This document shows, piece after piece, positions 8,129 through 16,919 of a DNA stretch of 64,000 nt. Position 1 is the stretch's first letter, and each line of letters begins with the position of its first letter. The stretch lies in the NCBI RefSeq assembly GCF_000337815.1, contig NZ_AOLN01000018.1:558001-622000 (forward strand). The letters are read 5' to 3'. This DNA is from Haloferax mucosum ATCC BAA-1512 (GTDB lineage: Archaea; Halobacteriota; Halobacteria; Halobacteriales; Haloferacaceae). The translations under genes and the position numbers were made by a program. The notes under the pieces are model-generated. The model made no database searches. It had not been told where the DNA came from and was given only the letters and a program-made list of their open reading frames with translations.

Positions 8129-8551
8129 TTAGGACCGATACGCGGAAAGGTTCGACTGTGTCGTCTCGCGGTCACATTCGTGTTCGAGGAGCGCGCGCTT
8201 CAGGTCAATCCCGCCAGCGGCCGAAAAGCCACCGAGAGACTCGGAACCGACGACCCGATGGCACGGAACGACGATCGGAAGTGGATTTCGGCCGCACGCT
8301 TGCCCGACAGCAACCGCGTGGCTGTCGAGTTCAGTTGCAACGTCGCCGTAGGTTCGCGTCGCACCGTATGGAATGTCGAGTAGCACGCGCATCACGTCTC
8401 CAGTGAACGAGTCCGGGAACCGAAGGGCAACGTCGAACGCCCGTCTGTCGCCGCGTTCGTACTCGGCGAGTTGCGCACGGAGGTCGGCCCCCGGGTTCTC
8501 GACCAGTCGCGCGTCCAGTTCGACGTCGAACCCTCGCATCGTCACGTGCAT
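8129..8551 (-). CDS. ogt: methylated-DNA–protein-cysteine methyltransferase (Ogt/MGMT)
   Basis: A 140-residue DNA repair protein that transfers O6-alkyl groups from guanine to its own cysteine. The acceptor Cys97 sits in the canonical IVVPCHRV motif. The helix-turn-helix core IPYGATRTYGDVATEL (60-75), the conserved QACGRNP (85-91) and GGFSAAGGIDLKRALLEHE (107-125) are all present. The N-terminal domain is reduced, so the protein is shorter than the 150-170 residues usual for the family. It lies between the island and the ADTH-synthase gene on the same strand and is probably transcribed separately. Confidence 0.93.
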   Translation of the reverse strand: MHVTMRGFDVELDARLVENPGADLRAQLAEYERGDRRAFDVALRFPDSFTGDVMRVLLDIPYGATRTYGDVATELDSHAVAVGQACGRNPLPIVVPCHRVVGSESLGGFSAAGGIDLKRALLEHECDRETTQSNLSAYRS

Positions 8552-8644
8552 TAGCCACCGTTCGCACTCGGGGACTATCTATGTATGGCGTCAAGGCGGG
8601 CGTGCTGTGGCGTCCGCGAAGTGGAACGAAAAGAAAACAGCGCG

Positions 8645-9445
8645 TTACGCTTCGAGACCGAGACCAGCGCGTTCGAGCGCAGAATCCACGTCGGCGTCGT
8701 CGTGGATGACGGCGCTGACGGCGCGGGTGATGGATTCGGGGTCGTCGTGCTGGAAGATAGACCGACCCATCGAGACACCGGCGGCACCGGCGTCCATCGT
8801 CCCGCGAACCATCTCGACCGTCTCACGGTCCGTGCCGCGACTGCCGCCGGCGATGACGACTGGCAGGCGTGTGGCCTCGACGACGCGACTGAACGTGTCG
8901 GCGTCGCCAGTGTAGGCCGTCTTCACCACGTCGGCACCGACCTCCTCGGCGAGTCGGACGGCGTGAGCGAGTGCTTCGGGGTCCTGTTCGTCGATGTCGG
9001 GACCGCGGGCGTAGGACATTGCGAGAACGGGAACGCCGAAATCGGCGGCGCGAGAACAGAGGGTTGCGAGTTGCGTCATCTGGTCGGGTTCGTATTCCGA
9101 CCCGACGTTGATGTGGAACGAAACGGCATCGGCACCGACGCGCAGTGCATCTTCGACGGTTCCGGTGAGTCGTTTATCGCTTTCGTCGGGACCGATGACG
9201 GTCGAACCGTTTACGTGGACGATGTAGCCTTTGCCGTTTTTATTCGGGTGGACGCGGGGTGCCGTCCCCTTGTGTGTGAGGACGGCGTCCGCGCCGCCGC
9301 GTGTGATGCCGTCGATTGTCGATTCGATGTCCACGAGACCTGTGACCGGGCCGAGGGTGATTCCGTGGTCCATTGGGACGACGAGGTATCGTCCGTCTGT
9401 AGAGATGCGTTCGAGTCGTGCAGAGATGCCAACGTCAGTGTTCAT
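8645..9445 (-). CDS. 2-amino-3,7-dideoxy-D-threo-hept-6-ulosonate (ADTH) synthase
   Basis: A 266-residue class I aldolase-type TIM barrel that makes ADTH, the substrate of 3-dehydroquinate synthase II. Catalytic residues can be placed: Asp26 in PMDHG, Tyr145 in SYARG, and the Schiff-base Lys175 in DVVKTAYTGD. The phosphate-binding loop PVVIAGGSRG is at 195-204. The family overlaps class I fructose-bisphosphate aldolases, and many databases use that name. The gene starts 24 bp after trpA on the same strand, and AroB' is nearby, so the aromatic-pathway role is the better reading. Co-expression with the trp operon is likely. Confidence 0.88.
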   Translation of the reverse strand: MNTDVGISARLERISTDGRYLVVPMDHGITLGPVTGLVDIESTIDGITRGGADAVLTHKGTAPRVHPNKNGKGYIVHVNGSTVIGPDESDKRLTGTVEDALRVGADAVSFHINVGSEYEPDQMTQLATLCSRAADFGVPVLAMSYARGPDIDEQDPEALAHAVRLAEEVGADVVKTAYTGDADTFSRVVEATRLPVVIAGGSRGTDRETVEMVRGTMDAGAAGVSMGRSIFQHDDPESITRAVSAVIHDDADVDSALERAGLGLEA

Positions 9446-9469
9446 GTATGAGAAAGGGTGACAGAGCAG

Positions 9470-10303
9470 TTATGTGCGTTCCGGATGCGGTGGGCGTTGC
9501 GACGCACCCGCACGTGCGCCTTCGTCGAGTTCGCGGGCGAGCGTTTCGATACGGTCGGCGACCGTCTCCGCGTCGTCGCCGTGCTCGTAGCCCGTAGCCA
9601 CGATATCGACGAGCGCGCTCCCGACGATGATACCGTCAGCACCGCTTCGGACGATTCGTTCGGCATGGTCACCGCTACTGATTCCGAATCCGACTGCCTT
9701 GGGTACGTCGTATTCGCCGAGGCGGTCGAGCGACGAACTAGTCTGGTCGGAGACACTCGTCTGCGCGCCCGTCGTGCCGAGTCGCGCTTGGACGTAGACG
9801 TAGCCCGAGACTTGTTCCATGATGCGGTCGAGGCGCTCACCGCGGGTCGTCGGCGCGACGATGAACACGAGGTCGAGACCGAACTCGTCGCAGGCCTCGC
9901 GGAGCGGGTCGGCCTCCTCGGCGGGCAGGTCGGGGACGACGAATCCTTCGATGCCGACGGCGGCCGCTTTCTCGACGAACGGCCGGGGACCGGGGTCATC
10001 GCCGTAGCGGTAGATGAGGTTGTAGTAGGTCATACAGACCAGCGGCACCGACACGTCGAGGTCCTCGACGAACTCGAAGAACCGAGGCGGCGTCATGCCG
10101 TTTTCGAGCGAGCGAACGACGGCGTTCTGGATGGTCGGCCCTTCGGCGACGGGTTCGGAAAACGGCAGGCCGAGTTCGATGATGTCCGCGCCGCCGCGTT
10201 CGAGCGCTTCGACGTACGCCAGCGAAGACTCGTACCCCGGGTCGCCGGCGGCGAGATATGGGATGAACGCCGGGCCGTCGGCGAAGGCGTCTTCGAGCGA
10301 CAT
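9470..10303 (-). CDS. trpA: tryptophan synthase alpha chain (TrpA)
   Basis: A 277-residue TIM barrel that cleaves indole-3-glycerol phosphate to indole and glyceraldehyde-3-phosphate. The catalytic Glu lies in ELGLPFSEP, and PTIQNA follows. VVPDLPAEE and the C-terminal phosphate loop [10 protein letters not shown] with [12 protein letters not shown] are also typical. The residue equivalent to the catalytic Asp60 of bacterial TrpA is Glu (PVAEGPTIQ). I believe this is common in haloarchaea, but it is noteworthy. The ATG at 10303 overlaps the trpB stop codon, so the two genes are translationally coupled in a trpC-trpB-trpA order. Confidence 0.95.
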   Translation of the reverse strand: MSLEDAFADGPAFIPYLAAGDPGYESSLAYVEALERGGADIIELGLPFSEPVAEGPTIQNAVVRSLENGMTPPRFFEFVEDLDVSVPLVCMTYYNLIYRYGDDPGPRPFVEKAAAVGIEGFVVPDLPAEEADPLREACDEFGLDLVFIVAPTTRGERLDRIMEQVSGYVYVQARLGTTGAQTSVSDQTSSSLDRLGEYDVPKAVGFGISSGDHAERIVRSGADGIIVGSALVDIVATGYEHGDDAETVADRIETLARELDEGARAGASQRPPHPERT

Positions 10304-11568
10304 TATAGTCCCCCCGTGAACTCGTCCATGTTCGGCGCGATGTCGATGTCGCGCTCGTAGGTCTCTTCGATGGCCGATTCGAGGTCCTTGTCGCCGCGGC
10401 CGGAGACGTTGACGACGACGAGCTCGCCGAGGTCGGCGTCGGCTGATTCGGTCGCGTCCGGGCCAGCAACCTGTTCGAGATAGCCGAACGCGTGAGCCGT
10501 CTCCAACGCGGGAATGATTCCCTCCAACTGTGAGAGCCGATGGAACGCGGTCAGTGCTTCGTCGTCGCCGACGTTGACAGCCGTCGCGCGGCCGGTATCG
10601 ACGAGGTGTGCGAGTTCCGGGCCGACACCGGCGTAGTCGAGACCGGACGAGACCGAGTGCGACTCCATAATCTGGCCGTCGTCGTCCTGTAGGAGACGCG
10701 TTCGAGCGCCGTGGAGGATTCCCTCGCTCCCGGTCGTGAGCGACGCAGAGTTGGGGGCGACGCCGGCCTCAGAATCGACTTCGAGCGTCGAGCCACCGGC
10801 TTCGACGGCGTAGAGTCTGGTTTCGTCGTCGGGGACGAACGCGGCGAACGCGCCCATCGTGTTCGACCCGCCGCCGGCGCAGGCGATAACGGCGTCCGGA
10901 AGCCGCCCGACCTGTTCGCGGACCTGCGTCCGTGCTTCTTCGGAGATGACCGACTGGAAGTCTCGGACCATGCTCGGGAACGGGTGCGGGCCGACCACGG
11001 AACCGATGACGTAGTGAGTGTCTTCGACGTTCGTCGCCCAGTCGCGCATCGTCTCGGAGATGGCCTCTTTGAGCGTCCCGCGGCCGACGGTGACGGGGTT
11101 CACTTCCGACCCGTTGAGTTTCATTCGGAAGACGTTGGGGCGCTGTCGGTTGATGTCGCGTTCGCCCATGTAAATCTCGCAGGGCATATCGAGGTGCGCA
11201 CAGGCCATCGCAGTCGCGGTGCCGTGTTGGCCCGCGCCGGTCTCGGCGACGATGCGCTCTTTGCCCATGTACTTCGCCAGGAGAACCTGTCCGAGAGCGT
11301 TGTTGAGTTTGTGTGCACCGCCGTGAACGAGGTCTTCGCGCTTGAGGTAGACCTCGCAGTCGTAGCGCTCGGAGAGCCGGCCCGCGCGCTGGAGCGGCGT
11401 CGGCCGCCCACCGAAGTCCCGCAGGCGCTCGCGGAAGTCGTCCATAAAGCCGCCTTCGTTGTTAAGGACGTACCGCTCGTACGCGTCGTTCAGTTCCTCG
11501 ATAGCCGGCATGAGGGCTTCGGGAACGTACTGTCCGCCGTAATCTCCGAATGTACCGTCTACACTCAT
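10303..11568 (-). CDS. trpB: tryptophan synthase beta chain (TrpB)
   Basis: A 421-residue pyridoxal-phosphate enzyme that joins indole and serine to make tryptophan in complex with TrpA. The PLP lysine is in [12 protein letters not shown]. The catalytic Glu is in ETGAGQHG and the cofactor phosphate loop in [11 protein letters not shown]. The N-terminus [15 protein letters not shown] is typical of TrpB1. The gene overlaps trpC by 4 bp upstream (ATGA-type) and trpA downstream, showing a tight operon. Length is slightly above the usual 390-410 residues because of an acidic C-terminal extension. Confidence 0.96.
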   Translation of the reverse strand: MSVDGTFGDYGGQYVPEALMPAIEELNDAYERYVLNNEGGFMDDFRERLRDFGGRPTPLQRAGRLSERYDCEVYLKREDLVHGGAHKLNNALGQVLLAKYMGKERIVAETGAGQHGTATAMACAHLDMPCEIYMGERDINRQRPNVFRMKLNGSEVNPVTVGRGTLKEAISETMRDWATNVEDTHYVIGSVVGPHPFPSMVRDFQSVISEEARTQVREQVGRLPDAVIACAGGGSNTMGAFAAFVPDDETRLYAVEAGGSTLEVDSEAGVAPNSASLTTGSEGILHGARTRLLQDDDGQIMESHSVSSGLDYAGVGPELAHLVDTGRATAVNVGDDEALTAFHRLSQLEGIIPALETAHAFGYLEQVAGPDATESADADLGELVVVNVSGRGDKDLESAIEETYERDIDIAPNMDEFTGGL

Positions 11569-12326
11569 TGTGGTGTCGTCAGTGTCGCAGTGTTCTGTCG
11601 CACGTCGCCGTCCATGATGGCGGTCCCGACGAGGAGCGCATCTGCCCCAGCCTCGCGCATCCGCCGAACGTCGTCGGTCGTCTTCACGCCACTCTCTGCG
11701 ACGAGAAGCACGTCATCGGGGACCTCGGGCGCGAGCGCTTCGAACGTCCCGAGGTCAACATCGAGCCGTCCGAGGTCGCGGTTGTTGACGCCGATGATGT
11801 CCGCACCTGCGGCGAGCGCCGCGGTGAGTTCGTCGCGCGTGTGTACTTCGACGAGCGGTCGAAAGCCGCGGTCGCGGGCGGCCGCAACGAGGTCCGGAAG
11901 GTCGTCGCCGACGAACCGGGCGATGAGGAGTACGAGGTCCGATTCGACCGCGTCGAGTTGTGCCTCGCGCAGGATGAAATCTTTCCGGAGCACGGGGACA
12001 TCGACGGCCTCGCGGATGCGACGGAGCGATTCCACGGAGCCACCGAAATGCTTGGGTTCAGTGAGGACGGACAGCGCTGTCGCACCGCCGGCGACCATCT
12101 CACGGGCTAATTCGACCGGGTCGTCGTCGCGGACGCCGCCGGTCGTCGGACTCGTGGGCTTTACTTCGGCGATAATCGGAACCCGACCGGCGTCGGCTGT
12201 CGCGGCCACAGCCGCTGGAAACGACCGCGAATCGACCGAGAGATGTGTCTCGCCTCCCGGTCGGTCCCGTGCGGCGTCAAGAATCGCGCGCACTTCGGGC
12301 GCTAATTTGCCTCCACTAGCGTTCAT
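11565..12326 (-). CDS. trpC: indole-3-glycerol phosphate synthase (TrpC)
   Basis: A 253-residue TIM barrel that cyclises carboxyphenylaminodeoxyribulose phosphate to indole-3-glycerol phosphate. The substrate-binding Lys is in [13 protein letters not shown] and the catalytic Lys in [32 protein letters not shown] and ALLVGTAIM complete the active-site loops. I start it at the ATG at 12326 ([13 protein letters not shown]) rather than the upstream in-frame ATG at 12383. The promoter signals lie between those two, and family members begin near this point. It is the first gene of the trpCBA-ADTH-synthase operon. Confidence 0.94.
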   Translation of the reverse strand: MNASGGKLAPEVRAILDAARDRPGGETHLSVDSRSFPAAVAATADAGRVPIIAEVKPTSPTTGGVRDDDPVELAREMVAGGATALSVLTEPKHFGGSVESLRRIREAVDVPVLRKDFILREAQLDAVESDLVLLIARFVGDDLPDLVAAARDRGFRPLVEVHTRDELTAALAAGADIIGVNNRDLGRLDVDLGTFEALAPEVPDDVLLVAESGVKTTDDVRRMREAGADALLVGTAIMDGDVRQNTATLTTPQ

Positions 12327-12327
12327 T

Positions 12328-12360
12328 AATGTACACTGACGCACGCATTTGTACATAAGG
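12328..12360 (-). promoter_or_regulatory. trpC promoter with two TGTACA operator-like boxes
   Basis: A TATA-like element (CTTATGTACA on the minus strand, about 12349-12358) lies 25-30 bp from the trpC ATG at 12326, implying a leaderless or nearly leaderless mRNA. Two exact TGTACA palindromes occur at 12330-12335 and 12350-12355, starting 20 bp apart. One overlaps the TATA box and the other the predicted transcription start. TGTACA is the TRP-box consensus bound by the methanogen regulator TrpY, so repression by a TrpY-like protein is a reasonable inference. Confidence 0.6.
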
Positions 12361-12526
12361 CTTGCGTCGGCGGGGACACTCACCGTCTCTCGCGTCCGCG
12401 CGTGTGAGTCGGCGATTCGAGAGTCAGAAGCCGATAGAATGGAAGCCGGAGAGACGGAAGTCGGTGGGGCCGCGGCGAAAACCGGCCGCCGGAAAGGTCA
12501 AGCGTCCGGCGCGGTGACGCGGACGT

Positions 12527-12982
12527 ATGGACATCTCCGGAATCTACGCCCGCGAATCTGCGACGCTCGGCCGCCCGGTGCAAATCGGCGTGGTCAGCGG
12601 GAAAGTCATCAGCGTCTCGTTTCCGGACGCGCTTCCGGCGGACGCCGAGTCGGAACACGAACACCTCGATACGATTCTCGACGCCATCGACGGCGCGGAC
12701 GTAAATCTCACCGAGATACCAATCGGGTTGACCATCCCGACCGACCAGCGGAGCGTGTTGGAGGCGCTCCGAAACGTTCCGCGAGGCGACAGCATCGATA
12801 CGTCGCTTCTGGTTCGGATGGCGGGATTAGACCCGGATGCAGACGATTCAGAGCGCGTCGTTCGGGAGGCGCTCGCGTCGAATCCCGTCCCCATCGTCGT
12901 GCCCGACCACCGCGTCCGAGACGGTCCGAGCGCCGCACCCGACGAGGTTGCCGCGGCGCTCCGGCAGGCAGAGGGACTCTAA
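12527..12982 (+). CDS. MGMT-like protein lacking the acceptor cysteine
   Basis: A 151-residue protein whose C-terminal half aligns by eye with the DNA-binding core of O6-alkylguanine transferases. That part contains NVPRGDSIDTSLLVRMAG and then SNPVPIVVPDHRV. The position of the acceptor Cys is Asp127 (PDHRV instead of PCHRV), so it cannot carry out the suicidal alkyl transfer. Eukaryotic and bacterial alkyltransferase-like proteins have Trp or another residue here and act by flagging lesions. Whether this Asp version still binds DNA is unknown. It is divergent from the trp operon. A bona fide Ogt is encoded 4 kb away. Confidence 0.8.
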   Translation: MDISGIYARESATLGRPVQIGVVSGKVISVSFPDALPADAESEHEHLDTILDAIDGADVNLTEIPIGLTIPTDQRSVLEALRNVPRGDSIDTSLLVRMAGLDPDADDSERVVREALASNPVPIVVPDHRVRDGPSAAPDEVAAALRQAEGL

Positions 12983-13025
12983 GAACACGAGGTCGGGACG
13001 AGCGCTCGGTACGAGGACGAACAGT

Positions 13026-13364
13026 TCAAAACGGCATCGAGTCTGTCTTCTGTCGAAGCGCGAGGTAGCCGACGAGTCCGGCCAAGAGAAACAGGGTGCT
13101 CGCCAGTTGCACCGCCTGCGTCCCCGTCACGAGTTCGACGAACTGGGCAATCCCGGCCAAGAGAAAGCCGCCGCCTGCGATGTATCGCAACTGGCTCTTG
13201 ACCGGGATGCGGAGCGTCACGATGCCGAGAAGCATCGCCGTGATGCCAAACGCGGCGTCGGCGGCGAGGCGGAGCGTCGGGTCTCCGGTGGCGAACGACG
13301 CGACGACGAGCGCGATGTACCCGACCAACCCCGCCTGCGTCAGTCGCTTTGTGTCGATGTCCAT
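13026..13364 (-). CDS. four-helix membrane protein of unknown function
   Basis: A 112-residue hydrophobic protein from the ATG at 13364 (MDIDTKRLTQAG). It has four predicted transmembrane segments (about 9-24, 32-48, 59-77 and 86-101) and a short charged tail ALRQKTDSMPF. An in-frame upstream ATG at 13409 would add 15 residues without family-like character. No domain could be named. It is convergent with the alkyltransferase-like gene and stands alone on its strand, with the CPBP protease gene 150 bp upstream. Confidence 0.65.
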   Translation of the reverse strand: MDIDTKRLTQAGLVGYIALVVASFATGDPTLRLAADAAFGITAMLLGIVTLRIPVKSQLRYIAGGGFLLAGIAQFVELVTGTQAVQLASTLFLLAGLVGYLALRQKTDSMPF

Positions 13365-13519
13365 ACTGGTTACGCGGGACGCCGACACTTGAACGCATCC
13401 CTCCACCAAGGTTCACGCGTCGTCCGAGACTGAGACCGTCAGCGACTCAAACGACGGATTTCGTTTCGTCGGTCGTCAACAAGTCCTGTGTAGCCGGTTG
13501 CGACCAATCCGGGCGGTCG

Positions 13520-14662
13520 TCACCAGCCGAGCAGTTCGTGGCCGACGAACTCCAGCGCATTCACGAGGTAGTGGGCGACGACGACGACGAGCAGGCTTTC
13601 GGTGAGGACGAACGCCGCCGCGAGTACGAAGCCGAGGAGTCCGGTCACGACGATGCCGAGGCGGCCCTGCGCACCGTGGCCGAGACCGAACGCCACCGAC
13701 GACAGGGACGCCATGAGCCACGGCGAAACGTCGAAGCCAGCGGCGACAGCGCCGACGAGTGCGCCGCGAAAGAGGAGTTCCTCGAAGCCCGCGATGAGCG
13801 GGAGAGCGACGACGAACAACAGCACCCACCCCATCGTCGATTGCGGCGTCAGCGACGCGCGTAGCTCCTCGTCGGGAGCGAAGCCGAACTGCTTGCTGAC
13901 GGACGAACCGAGACGGTTCACCGCGTAGAGGGAGACACCGAGTGCGACGCCGAGTGCGAGCTTCGTCGGAACGTCGGCGAAAGATAGCCCGAGCGCGGCA
14001 GGCGGAATCTGGGCGTACCACGCACCGAGACCGAGCAGGCCGCCCAAGAGCGCCTGCGAGATGGCGACGTTTGCGAGGAGGAGATGCGGTGGGAGGTCCG
14101 CAGACGACGCCCCGAGGTCCGGCATCGTCGGCTCGGTGGCCGACGAGTCGGCTGACTCGGTGTTGTCTGTCGGTTCCAGCGGTTCGAGTGATTGTGATTC
14201 TGCCAGTGCCGCCGACTCGTGGCGCTCCACGCTCTCCTGTGAGTTGGTGCTGTTCTGTGGAGTGCTATTGGACGTGCTGTCCCCCGGGATGCTATCGGAG
14301 CGACCTGCGTCGGTCCGAGTTTGATTCGTCCGTCTCGAATCCCCCCGCGTCGCTTCCCCGTGGTTCGGTTCGGTCTGCACCGCGTCCGTCCGGGGCGAGT
14401 CGGGCCGAGAGCCATTTTCAACGCGGTCGTCGTTTCGTTCCCGCGGACGCGGCTCCGGGGTGCTCTCTGCGTCGTTCGAGAGCGCATCAGAAGCGAGGGA
14501 ATCTGAGCGCCGGGTCGGGGGCGCTCGCTCGTCGGCGTTGTCGTCGAGAGAAAGAGAGTCCACACCGTCTCTGTGGGGGATTCCACGCGAGAGGTGTGCG
14601 AGAGAAAGCAGGACGGCGAGTACGAGGCCGGTAAAGCCGGTAAACGCCGCCCAGTCAGTCAT
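13520..14662 (-). CDS. CPBP-family intramembrane metalloprotease with long disordered insert
   Basis: A 380-residue membrane protein. After an N-terminal helix (TDWAAFTGFTGLVLAVLLSLAHL) comes an insert of about 150 residues, rich in Asn, Ser, Thr, Glu and Asp, with no fold-like pattern. The C-terminal half has about six helices and the CPBP/Abi catalytic motifs: FEELLFRG (EExxxR), the HGAQG His, and the HYLVNALEF His. CPBP enzymes process prenylated or other membrane proteins, and some act in bacteriocin self-immunity. It starts 6 bp downstream of the lonB stop, so it may be co-transcribed with that membrane protease gene. The substrate is unknown. Confidence 0.85.
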   Translation of the reverse strand: MTDWAAFTGFTGLVLAVLLSLAHLSRGIPHRDGVDSLSLDDNADERAPPTRRSDSLASDALSNDAESTPEPRPRERNDDRVENGSRPDSPRTDAVQTEPNHGEATRGDSRRTNQTRTDAGRSDSIPGDSTSNSTPQNSTNSQESVERHESAALAESQSLEPLEPTDNTESADSSATEPTMPDLGASSADLPPHLLLANVAISQALLGGLLGLGAWYAQIPPAALGLSFADVPTKLALGVALGVSLYAVNRLGSSVSKQFGFAPDEELRASLTPQSTMGWVLLFVVALPLIAGFEELLFRGALVGAVAAGFDVSPWLMASLSSVAFGLGHGAQGRLGIVVTGLLGFVLAAAFVLTESLLVVVVAHYLVNALEFVGHELLGW

Positions 14663-14668
14663 CCGGCG

Positions 14669-16750
14669 TTACTGCGGGCTGGGGCTGGACGGCCCGACGC
14701 CCTTGCTCTTGTTGAGCGCGGAGCCGGTGATGCTCTTGAGACGGTCCACGAGCGAATCCTTCTCGGGTTCGCCTTCGAGTGCGACGTCGAGCACCTCGCT
14801 GATGTGCGAGACGGGGATGATATCGACCATCTCCTTGTACTCGTCTTCGATCATCACGTCCTGCTCGTTGGCGGCAGGGATGATGACCGTCTCACAGCCG
14901 GCCTTCGCGGCGGCTTCGATCTTGTGGGTGACACCGCCGACGGGAAGCACGTCACCGCGCACCGACAGCGAACCGGTCATGGCGACCGACTGGTCGATGG
15001 GGATGTCCTCCAGCGCGGAGATGACGGCAGTTGCGACCGTGATAGACGCGGAGTCACCGTCAACGCCCTGCTGTCCGGTCTGGACGAACTGCACGTGCAC
15101 GTCCATCTCCGAGAGGTCCTGATTGGAGAACTTCTTGATGATGGCCGAGACGTTCTGGACGGACTCCTCTGCCATCTCCTTGAGCTGGCCCGTGGCGATA
15201 ACCCGTCCGGGACCCTGCGATGGCGTGACTTCGGCCATCACGGGGAGCATGATACCGGAGTCTTCGCCCATGACGGCGAGGCCGTTGACGCGGCCGGTGA
15301 CGAAGCCGTCGTTGACGGAGAGTTCGTAGTCCTTGCGGCGCTGGATGTACTGGTCCGCGATCTGCTGTTCGATGGAGCGCGCGCGGCGCTTTGCTTGGAG
15401 AACGTGGTCGCGGGTCGTGAGTTCCGCGTTCTCGCCGCGGGCGATGTCGCCTGCGACGCGAACGAGACCACCGAGGTCACGGAATTCGAGGGTGAGGTGA
15501 CCCTTCCGGCCGGCGCGACGGCGGGCTTCGAGGATGACTTCCTCGACTGCCTCTTCGGTGAACGCCGGCAGACGACCGTCGTTTGCCACTTCCTGCGCGA
15601 CGAAACGCGCGTACTTGCGGCGCATCTCGGGAGTGTCCTCGATGGTGTCGTCCATGTACACCTCGTACCCGTACCCCTTGATACGGGAGCGGAGTGCGGG
15701 GTGCATGTTCTCCATCGCGTCGAGGTTACCCGCCGCGATCATGATGAAGTCCGTCGGGACGGGTTCGGTCTGAACCATCGCGCCAGAAGAGCGCTCGGAC
15801 TGGCCTGTAATACCGAATTCGCCCTCCTGAATGGCCGTCATTAGGTGCTGTTGACTGCGAACGTCGAGCGTGTTGATTTCGTCAACGAACAGCACGCCCT
15901 TGTTGGCCTTGTGGATGGCACCCGGTTCGACGCGGTCGTGACTCGGCGTCTCCATGCCGCCGGACTGGAACGGGTCGTGGCGGACGTCGCCGAGGAGTGC
16001 ACCAGCGTGGGCACCCGTAGCGTCCTGGAACGGTGCGGCCTTCTGGTCGGCGTTGTTCACGATGAGGTTTGGAATCATCGCGTCGCTTCCGCGAGAGCCG
16101 TAGCGGAACGCGAGATAGATGATACCGGCCGCGAGAATGCCGAGGAGGACTGCCCCTTCAATAAGCAGGGCGTAGCCCAACACGACCGCGATGATGATCC
16201 ACATGAGGAACGAGCGCATCTGGTTGCGCTTGCGCGCCTCTTCTTTGTGGGCCTCGACAATCTGGTCGCCCTTGCCCGAGGGGACCGTGCGGACCTTCGG
16301 TTGGTTTCCGTCGTCGGGATTGTGATAGACGAGAACGTCCTGTAGCTCCTCGCGGGGGAGGAGTTCGGACATCGCTTTTGCGAGCATCGACTTCCCCGTC
16401 CCGGGGGAGCCGATCATCATGACGTGGCGGCGCTGTTTGGCCGCCTTCATGATGACGTCGCGTGCGTGCTCCTGTCCGATGACTTGGTCAACGAGCCGGT
16501 CCGGGACGGAAATCTCGTCGGTCGTGTCGATCCGGAGACCGCCGAGGAGATCGTCTTCGTCCACGTTCTCGGCCACGTCGGCGTCGATCTCGACGTCGCT
16601 CCCGAGGTCGTCGATAGTCTTCTTATCGACCTCTTCGGCCTCCTCGCGCTGGAAGTCCTGCTCGCCGTTGGTGCCCTCTGAGGGGGGCATCTCGTCGAGG
16701 GGTTCCTCCCGCTCGTGGAGGCTGTCGTCGGTGTTCGTATCGTTACTCAT
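14669..16750 (-). CDS. lonB: archaeal membrane-anchored Lon protease (LonB)
   Basis: A 693-residue ATP-dependent protease. The acidic N-terminus is followed by Walker A GSPGTGKSML. Two transmembrane helices are inserted in the AAA+ domain (FLMWIIIAVVLGYALL and AVLLGILAAGIIYLAF). Walker B is GVLFVDEINTL, and the C-terminal protease domain carries the Ser of VDGDSASITVA and the Lys of GGVTHKIEAAAK. The inserted helices define the archaeal LonB type. In Haloferax volcanii LonB is essential and controls carotenoid synthesis. I start at the ATG at 16750 (MSNDTNTDD), not the in-frame ATG at 16813, because a TATA box lies between them. Confidence 0.96.
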   Translation of the reverse strand: MSNDTNTDDSLHEREEPLDEMPPSEGTNGEQDFQREEAEEVDKKTIDDLGSDVEIDADVAENVDEDDLLGGLRIDTTDEISVPDRLVDQVIGQEHARDVIMKAAKQRRHVMMIGSPGTGKSMLAKAMSELLPREELQDVLVYHNPDDGNQPKVRTVPSGKGDQIVEAHKEEARKRNQMRSFLMWIIIAVVLGYALLIEGAVLLGILAAGIIYLAFRYGSRGSDAMIPNLIVNNADQKAAPFQDATGAHAGALLGDVRHDPFQSGGMETPSHDRVEPGAIHKANKGVLFVDEINTLDVRSQQHLMTAIQEGEFGITGQSERSSGAMVQTEPVPTDFIMIAAGNLDAMENMHPALRSRIKGYGYEVYMDDTIEDTPEMRRKYARFVAQEVANDGRLPAFTEEAVEEVILEARRRAGRKGHLTLEFRDLGGLVRVAGDIARGENAELTTRDHVLQAKRRARSIEQQIADQYIQRRKDYELSVNDGFVTGRVNGLAVMGEDSGIMLPVMAEVTPSQGPGRVIATGQLKEMAEESVQNVSAIIKKFSNQDLSEMDVHVQFVQTGQQGVDGDSASITVATAVISALEDIPIDQSVAMTGSLSVRGDVLPVGGVTHKIEAAAKAGCETVIIPAANEQDVMIEDEYKEMVDIIPVSHISEVLDVALEGEPEKDSLVDRLKSITGSALNKSKGVGPSSPSPQ

Positions 16751-16786
16751 AGAACTGTCGTCGCTACCTCTAACGTAGGCCCTGCA

Positions 16787-16796
16787 ACTAATATAC
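16787..16796 (-). promoter_or_regulatory. lonB TATA box
   Basis: The minus strand reads GTATATTAGT here, 37-46 bp upstream of the chosen lonB ATG. A transcript would start near 16765 and have a short leader of about 15 bases. This position rules out the longer reading of lonB from 16813. Confidence 0.55.
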
Positions 16797-16886
16797 TTTC
16801 TCCCCGTCTGCACGCGGCGTACCGTGCCGAATAATCGCGTTTCGAACGCCCTACCGCTCGAATACCGGAATTCGTGTAACTCGGCG

Positions 16887-16896
16887 TATTTATAAG
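16887..16896 (+). promoter_or_regulatory. nadM TATA box
   Basis: TATTTATAAG lies 24-33 bp upstream of the nadM ATG at 16920. The spacing predicts transcription starting at or next to the ATG, the leaderless arrangement common in haloarchaea. Confidence 0.6.
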
Positions 16897-16919
16897 TAAT
16901 CCGGACTAACGGCCGACAA

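Noticed and set aside
7894-8175. Minus-strand open frame upstream of ogt
   Set aside because: It overlaps the 3' end of ogt in another frame and has no recognisable domain.
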